From contig CAZHIQ010000084.1 in assembly GCA_964532595.1 (NCBI GenBank), forward strand, positions 1 to 6,466: a stretch of DNA of 6,466 nt. Reading direction: 5' to 3'. This document shows, piece by piece, positions 1 to 4,172 of the stretch. Made by a program: the position numbers and the translations under genes. This stretch comes from Chryseosolibacter sp964532595. Its GTDB lineage: Bacteria; Bacteroidota; Bacteroidia; Cytophagales; Cyclobacteriaceae. Every line of letters starts with the position of its first letter. Position 1 is the stretch's first letter. The notes beneath the pieces are model-generated. The model made no database searches. It saw only the letters and a program-made list of their open reading frames with translations, and was not told the DNA's origin.

Positions 1-722
1 CCGTCAACAATTATCCGTACGGTTGTCGGCTGCAAGCCCATAAGCTTGCGGATCGCCGATGCCGTACTGGACTTCGCGCGTTCCTCGAGAAGTTTTCCAA
101 GGGAAATAAAGGTGATAATGACAGCCGCCGCCTCAAAGTACACGTGCGCGTGAAGGCCTCGCGAATGCCAAAATTCCGGGAACAGGGTGTTGAACACGCT
201 GAATAGGAAAGCAATACCGGTTGAAAGGGCCACCAGTGTATCCATGTTGGCTTTCCCGTGACGCGCCTGCTTCCAGGCATTGACAAAAAACTGTCGACCG
301 AAGTAAAGGACAACCGGCGCGGTCAATACCATGGAAATGTAGTTGCTGTAAGGCAATTCCATCAGAAACATGCCCAATACAACTACCGGCACGGTTAGGA
401 TCGCCGACCAGATCGTACGCCGCTTGAGATCTTCGTAGTGCCGCCGCTTTGCCTCCTCCTGAACCACCCCGGCGTTTTCCTTCTCGATAACGAGATCATA
501 TCCGATCGACTGAACAACACCGCGAAGGTCCTCCGGTGAGGCCACCGTCGTATCGTACTCAACCATCGCGGTTTGATTGGCAAAATTGACGGAGGCATTC
601 CTGACTCCCGGAGCCGATTTAAGCATTGACTCGACACTAACCGCACACGCGGCACATGTCATTTCGAGTACCGGAAATGAATCTTTCCTGACTTCTTCCT
701 TTTTATCGACTGTTGTTTTCAT
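1..722 (-). CDS. copA: Copper-translocating P1B-type ATPase CopA, N-terminal part (cut by window edge)
   Basis: This is the N-terminal 240 residues of an inner-membrane heavy-metal ATPase that would pump Cu(I) out of the cytoplasm using ATP. Residues about 15-80 form one HMA metal-binding domain with the copper-binding motif MTCAAC (residues 21-26; C23 and C26 as ligands). Hydrophobic segments follow at about 104-122, 127-147, 162-180 and 195-212, matching the first four membrane helices of the family. The family signature ANMDTLVALSTG is at 158-169, and FISLGKLLEERAK (205-217) leads into the actuator domain. The phosphatase TGE loop, the membrane CPC motif and the DKTG phosphorylation site lie outside the window, so Cu(I) specificity rests on the HMA motif and overall similarity. 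The start is the ATG at 722-720, preceded 7 nt upstream by AGAAGGA. The frame is open to the edge with no stop. It follows the HMA-AraC regulator gene by 88 nt on the same strand, which supports a copper role. A Zn/Cd pump is less likely, because those usually have other N-terminal motifs. Confidence 0.93.
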   Translation of the reverse strand, partial: MKTTVDKKEEVRKDSFPVLEMTCAACAVSVESMLKSAPGVRNASVNFANQTAMVEYDTTVASPEDLRGVVQSIGYDLVIEKENAGVVQEEAKRRHYEDLKRRTIWSAILTVPVVVLGMFLMELPYSNYISMVLTAPVVLYFGRQFFVNAWKQARHGKANMDTLVALSTGIAFLFSVFNTLFPEFWHSRGLHAHVYFEAAAVIITFISLGKLLEERAKSSTASAIRKLMGLQPTTVRIIVD

Positions 723-729
723 GGCAGTA

Positions 730-736
730 TCCTTCT
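730..736 (-). promoter_or_regulatory. Ribosome binding site of copA
   Basis: On the minus strand this reads AGAAGGA, ending 7 nt before the ATG at 722-720. It is a strong Shine-Dalgarno match at normal spacing, and it fixes the copA start ahead of the HMA domain. Confidence 0.7.
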
Positions 737-743
737 ACAATAC

Positions 744-753
744 TACAGCCGTA
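744..753. promoter_or_regulatory. Near-palindrome TACAGCCGTA upstream of copA (possible operator)
   Basis: This site lies 21 nt upstream of the copA ATG. It matches its own reverse complement at 8 of 10 positions. It overlaps a direct repeat, CTACA at 735-739 and again at 743-747 (8-bp spacing on the plus strand). It resembles the TACAnnTGTA cop box of Firmicutes CopY with one mismatch, but no CopY is present here. It could be a site for the adjacent HMA-AraC protein or a chance match. Confidence 0.2.
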
Positions 754-810
754 ACAGCGAATAAGTTTTACACCTTTCCGTGATAGATTTCCATAGTTGT
801 CGGGGCCCGC

Positions 811-1383
811 TTAGTGAATATGATCGATAGGCTTTCGCCCGGCCCCGGTCCGTGATTTCTTGAGTTCAGAAGGACTGAATCCCGTTACCTTCTTGAATTG
901 ACCTGATAGGTGTGCGACACTGCTATACCCCAATCGATCGGCGATTTCGGTTAAAGAAAGCTCATCGTAGAAAAGAAGCTCTTTTACCTTTTCGATTTTT
1001 TGTCGGATGATGTATTGTTCAAGGGTGATCCCTTCGACCGATGAGAAGAGTGAGCTAAGGTAATTGTAGTCGTAGTGAAGTTTTTCTGACAAGATGGTCG
1101 ACCAGTTCAACTTTCGGTCTTCCGGGCGCCGATGGTGAATCGACTCGATCACATGTTTCTTTATATTCTCTATCAGCCGAGCCCGGCGATCGTCAATACG
1201 TTCAAAGCCGACCTTTTCCAGCGCTTCGTCCAGATCCCGAAGCTTGTCCTCGTCCAACTCTTCCGCCAGGGTTACTTCACCGAGTGTGACCTGTTCCGGT
1301 TTGATCCCAAGCTTCTCCAGTTCCTGGTTAACCACCATAACACATCGATCACAAACCATATTTTTGACGAACAGCTTGTACAT
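811..1383 (-). CDS. HMA-domain / AraC-type transcriptional regulator (putative copper-responsive)
   Basis: This is a 190-residue cytoplasmic one-component regulator. Residues about 1-65 form a ferredoxin-like HMA domain beginning MYKLFVKNMVCDRC, with a CxxC pair at C11 and C14 in the first loop, the usual metal-ligand position. The motif is VCDRC rather than the GMTCxxC of CopA and CopZ. After a linker (about 66-92), residues about 95-178 form an AraC/XylS-type double helix-turn-helix. The second HTH is recognisable at LTEIADRLGYSSVAHLSGQF (144-163), followed by KKVTGFSPSELKKSR. The last residues are KPIDHIH, with two histidines, and H83-H84 lie in the linker; these could be extra ligands, but that is inference. 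The usual AraC effector-binding domain is replaced by the HMA domain, so metal sensing is the natural hypothesis. The gene starts 5 nt after the symporter stop, with its ribosome site inside that gene, and copA follows 88 nt downstream. The likely target is copA and/or its own operon. Domain calls are firm; the metal and the target are inferred. Confidence 0.9.
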   Translation of the reverse strand: MYKLFVKNMVCDRCVMVVNQELEKLGIKPEQVTLGEVTLAEELDEDKLRDLDEALEKVGFERIDDRRARLIENIKKHVIESIHHRRPEDRKLNWSTILSEKLHYDYNYLSSLFSSVEGITLEQYIIRQKIEKVKELLFYDELSLTEIADRLGYSSVAHLSGQFKKVTGFSPSELKKSRTGAGRKPIDHIH

Positions 1384-1388
1384 GTTTA

Positions 1389-2918
1389 TTAAACCTTCTC
1401 CCGCGTCTTCATTGCCTCGCGGTCTGTCCAGAACTCGGCATCTTTGATGCCGAGGCCCTGTGCGTCGAATCGAATTTCCTCGCCCGCCTTGTGTTGCCGC
1501 TCGTAATCGCGCAATGCCCGAAGGGCAGGTTTATGGAGTATGAGAATCGCGATGATATTCAACCAGGCCATAATGCCTACGCCGAGGTCCCCCAGGTCCC
1601 ACGCCACCTTGGCGGTCTTCACGGCACCGACAAAGACGGAGGCCAGCAGGCCGACTTTTAGGAGAAACATAAGAATCCGACCGCCTCGTCTGCGGGTGAG
1701 ATAGGCGACGTTGGTTTCGGAGATATAGTAATACGCCATGAGCGTTGTGAACGCGAAGAAGAACAACGCGGTGGCAACGGTATAGCTACCAACACCTTTA
1801 TAATCAATATCAAATGACTCACGCCCGCTAAAAGCCTTATCAACAGCCGCCTGAGTATAAACTGCGCTTCCATCAACATGGCGTTCGCCGTTCTGGATGT
1901 AGTACACACCATTGTCGACCAGGAGTTCATCACTTGGACCCTTTACATTATACATCCCCGTACAGAGGATCATCAGTGCGGTCGCCGTACAAACGAACAG
2001 CGTGTCGATATAAACTGAAAAAGCCTGGACCAGTCCCTGCTCGGCAGGATGCTTGACCTCGGCTGCCGCAGCGGGGTGCGGTCCGGTTCCCTGTCCCGCT
2101 TCGTTTGAAAATATTCCCCGCTTGACCCCCATGGAAATCGTCGAGCCGATGATGCCTCCAAAAGCGGATTCAAGACCAAAGGCGCTGGAGAAAATAAGAC
2201 GAAAAATGCCGGGCACCTGATCGATGTTCATACCGATGACAACGAGAGCAAGAACTACATATCCGATTGCCATAAACGGCACGACGTACTCGGCTACGCG
2301 CGCGATGGTCCGGATGCCACCGAAGATGATCAGTCCCAACATTAGCACGAGGCCCATCCCTGTCCAAGCATGATCGATGGCAAAGGCATTGTTGACAGCG
2401 GCAGCAATACTGTTTGATTGAACACTTGGCAGCAGGAGGCCGGTGCCGATAATCGTCGCAACGGCAAAAGCGATGGCATAGACGCGCGCTATTCTCTTGT
2501 TTTTGAGTCCGGCTTCAATGTAATATGCGGGGCCGCCGCGATACTGGCCATTTACATTGCGCTTGTAAATTTGTGCCAGGGTGGATTCAACAAAAGCGGA
2601 ACTCGCGCCGAGAAAAGCAACGAGCCACATCCAAAAGATGGCCCCGGGTCCGCCGAGGAATATTGCGGTGGCGACACCGGCGATATTCCCCGTTCCTACC
2701 CTTCCGGACAGCGACACCGCCAACGCCTGAAAGGGTGATATTCCTTCTTTCGACTTCTTTCCTCCAAGCATGCACCGCAACATGTCAGCGAACATGCGCA
2801 CCTGAAAAAATCGCATTCTCAGGGAGAAGTAAACGCCGGTGGCGAGCAGAAGAAAAATGAGCACATCGCTCCAGATTACGGCATTGGCCGCGGAGACAAA
2901 TCTTTCAAGATATTCCAT
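1389..2918 (-). CDS. AGCS-family sodium:alanine/glycine (amino-acid) symporter
   Basis: This is a 509-residue inner-membrane transporter of the alanine-or-glycine:cation symporter (AGCS) family, which imports small amino acids with Na+ (or H+). Family signatures are clear: SGRVGTGNIAGVATAIFLGG (71-90), RGGPAYYIEAGL (127-138), the conserved GVKRGIFSNEAGQGTGPHPA (264-283), HPAEQGLVQAF (290-300) then YIDTLFVCTATALMIL (303-318), and ALFFFAFTTLMAYYYISE (384-401). About ten or eleven hydrophobic segments are visible. In the conserved binding-region motif the sequence is GQGTGPHPAAA, where the better-studied alanine carriers have GMGSAPNAAA, so the substrate need not be alanine. A hydrophilic loop at about 322-376 appears longer than usual. 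The start ATG (2918-2916) precedes the expected N-terminal helix, but no good Shine-Dalgarno sequence lies upstream. Length and motifs indicate an intact gene. It is first in an apparent operon with the HMA-AraC regulator and copA. An amino-acid symporter is an unusual partner there, and its link to metal handling is unknown. Confidence 0.93.
   Translation of the reverse strand: MEYLERFVSAANAVIWSDVLIFLLLATGVYFSLRMRFFQVRMFADMLRCMLGGKKSKEGISPFQALAVSLSGRVGTGNIAGVATAIFLGGPGAIFWMWLVAFLGASSAFVESTLAQIYKRNVNGQYRGGPAYYIEAGLKNKRIARVYAIAFAVATIIGTGLLLPSVQSNSIAAAVNNAFAIDHAWTGMGLVLMLGLIIFGGIRTIARVAEYVVPFMAIGYVVLALVVIGMNIDQVPGIFRLIFSSAFGLESAFGGIIGSTISMGVKRGIFSNEAGQGTGPHPAAAAEVKHPAEQGLVQAFSVYIDTLFVCTATALMILCTGMYNVKGPSDELLVDNGVYYIQNGERHVDGSAVYTQAAVDKAFSGRESFDIDYKGVGSYTVATALFFFAFTTLMAYYYISETNVAYLTRRRGGRILMFLLKVGLLASVFVGAVKTAKVAWDLGDLGVGIMAWLNIIAILILHKPALRALRDYERQHKAGEEIRFDAQGLGIKDAEFWTDREAMKTREKV
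1394..1402 (-). promoter_or_regulatory. Ribosome binding site of the HMA-AraC gene, inside the end of the symporter gene
   Basis: On the minus strand this reads GGGAGAAGG, ending 10 nt before the ATG at 1383-1381. It lies within the last codons of the symporter gene, whose stop is at 1391-1389. The regulator is therefore probably translated from the same mRNA, possibly with translational coupling. Confidence 0.65.
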
Positions 2919-2975
2919 TCATGAGGGTTCAGCACAACAATCAATTCCGCCTCGCACGGCGAACCGGACAACCCT

Positions 2976-3007
2976 TAAAAGTAACTGGAATGAGGGATTT
3001 CCGGAAA
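2976..3007 (-). promoter_or_regulatory. Weak candidate Bacteroidota-type promoter for the minus-strand operon
   Basis: On the minus strand, TTTC (3007-3004) is followed 20 nt later by TACTTTTA (2983-2976). The Bacteroidota housekeeping consensus is TTTG, about 19-21 nt, then TAnnTTTG, so each box has one mismatch. The position, 58 nt upstream of the symporter ATG, is plausible. The upstream box overlaps the 10-bp palindrome at 2998-3007. Short degenerate boxes like these arise often by chance. Confidence 0.22.
2998..3007. repeat. 10-bp perfect palindrome TTTCCGGAAA upstream of the symporter operon
   Basis: TTTCCGGAAA is its own reverse complement. It lies 79 nt upstream of the symporter start and overlaps the -33 box of the candidate promoter. 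It could be a dimer-binding operator, but a single 10-bp palindrome is weak evidence and the symmetry does not extend outward. Confidence 0.25.
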
Positions 3008-3024
3008 CCTGAACGGAGAAATAT

Positions 3025-3124
3025 NNNNNNNNNNNNNNNNNNNNNNNNNNNNNNNNNNNNNNNNNNNNNNNNNNNNNNNNNNNNNNNNNNNNNNNNNNNN
3101 NNNNNNNNNNNNNNNNNNNNNNNN
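3025..3124. other. Assembly gap (100 N)
   Basis: Exactly 100 unknown bases are present. This is the usual placeholder for a scaffold gap of unknown size. The stretch from 2919 to 3185 around it contains no supportable gene. The distance between the divergent symporter operon and the PKD-susC operon is therefore unknown, and the promoter of the plus-strand genes may lie in the missing sequence. Open frames running through the N run are meaningless. Confidence 0.97.
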
Positions 3125-3185
3125 CACAACGGTAGACGGTCGCGTCGGACCGCGGTGTTAGCGGTCACACAGTAGAAACTAATCA

Positions 3186-4157
3186 ATGAACAGAACCCAT
3201 AACACTAACGCTAACCACATGAAACGAAGTTTACTTTACTTACCCTTGATGCTGGTCTTTCTGGCGATGTGCATTTTGCCATCGTGCAGTGACGAGGATG
3301 AAAGGCCTACGTTCCCGCTTACAGTGGAAATATTCCACAGTGTCTCAGGCATGAAGGTTGCCTTCACGGGGCTCACCCACAGTGCAACCTCGTGGCATTG
3401 GGATTTTGGCGATGGAAACACGAGCACGGAGCAAAATCCGGTACACACCTATGAAGAAGGCGGTTATTATATCGCCAAGTTGACCGCCTCTGACGCCTTG
3501 GGGCAATCCATCACTAAACAAGTTCGCGTTGCGCTAGCTTTGACGCCCGAAGCGATGCTGGTCGGCGACCATACAGCGGAAGGTTACGCCGGCAAGAAAT
3601 GGAGATTGTCTACCGACCATGAGCCGCTGGGAGACTACTTTGCTGAAGCGAAACCTACACTTCCACCAGTAGGAGGTACTCCCGTTCCGCTACCGGCTTC
3701 AATTTTCGGACAACTCGGTTTTGGTGCCGCGTATAATGATGAGTTTACCTTTCATGTCGATGGGTCATACTCCATGGATCTGAAAGAAGACGGAGCTGTT
3801 TTTGGTGGATACGCGTTTCAGTTGGTTCAGAATGACGGCGATGACGTTATCAACTACAACGACGAGTACATGTTGTGTATCGCCAAGTACACACCAGACG
3901 AAGAGGCGACTTTCACATTTACTCAGGGAGAGGATATCACCATTCCGTCTGTGTATGGGGGCGTAACCTTTGAGAACGCAATGACCCTTGATTTTTCCGG
4001 AACATCGTTCATCGGGTTCCGCGACTTTCAACGAAAGGTTATCGTGCGATCGATCTCGGACACGCGTATGCAACTCGTCGTCTTCATGGCTGGCGCCGAA
4101 GCTCTCCCGGGTGCAAACACTCACGCCCTTATTCTCACATTTGAATCCGTTAACTAA
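3186..4157 (+). CDS. Surface lipoprotein with PKD domain, upstream partner of SusC
   Basis: This is a predicted lipoprotein of 323 residues from the first ATG, or 312 from an internal ATG at 3219 (M12). M12 gives a textbook lipoprotein signal peptide, MKRSLLYLPLMLVFLAM and on to the lipobox LPSC with the lipidated Cys at 34, so 3219 may be the true start; neither ATG has a clear Shine-Dalgarno sequence. The cysteine is followed by SDEDE, an acidic stretch resembling the lipoprotein export signal that sends Bacteroidota lipoproteins to the cell surface. Residues about 43-117 form one PKD domain, with the hallmark WHWDFGDGNTSTEQNPVHTY (70-89). The remaining 200 residues form a beta-rich region containing GKKWRLSTD (136-144) and no catalytic motif I recognise. 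It resembles PKD lipoproteins found in SusC/SusD loci, which probably bind glycan. Only 15 nt separate it from susC, so the two are very likely cotranscribed. Binding of an extracellular polymer is inferred; no enzyme activity is evident. Confidence 0.85.
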   Translation: MNRTHNTNANHMKRSLLYLPLMLVFLAMCILPSCSDEDERPTFPLTVEIFHSVSGMKVAFTGLTHSATSWHWDFGDGNTSTEQNPVHTYEEGGYYIAKLTASDALGQSITKQVRVALALTPEAMLVGDHTAEGYAGKKWRLSTDHEPLGDYFAEAKPTLPPVGGTPVPLPASIFGQLGFGAAYNDEFTFHVDGSYSMDLKEDGAVFGGYAFQLVQNDGDDVINYNDEYMLCIAKYTPDEEATFTFTQGEDITIPSVYGGVTFENAMTLDFSGTSFIGFRDFQRKVIVRSISDTRMQLVVFMAGAEALPGANTHALILTFESVN

Positions 4158-4160
4158 GGA
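4156..4160 (+). promoter_or_regulatory. Possible ribosome binding site of susC
   Basis: AAGGA overlaps the stop codon of the PKD lipoprotein gene and ends 12 nt before the susC ATG at 4173. The spacing is on the long side. It suggests translation of susC from the same transcript. Confidence 0.4.
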
Positions 4161-4172
4161 AACCAACTCATT

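Noticed and set aside
744..753. A CopY cop-box assignment for TACAGCCGTA
   Set aside because: The site departs from TACAnnTGTA at one position, and no CopY/BlaI-type repressor is encoded here. It is kept only as a weak operator candidate, not as a CopY site.
2418..2860. Two overlapping plus-strand open frames of 106 and 111 residues
   Set aside because: Both are antisense to conserved symporter motifs and have no domain signature, so they are shadows.
2907..2922. A tiny ATG-started frame (MNGIS, then stop) overlapping the symporter start on the minus strand
   Set aside because: It is five codons long, has no ribosome site and overlaps the start by chance (ATGAATG). A leader-peptide role cannot be supported.
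3138..3151. Possible hairpin GGTC-6 nt-GACC just after the gap
   Set aside because: A 4-bp stem is too short to call a terminator or riboswitch, and no U-run follows.
2921..3186. Open frames on both strands that read through the N run
   Set aside because: They exist only because unknown bases cannot encode a stop. The flanking residues show no domain.
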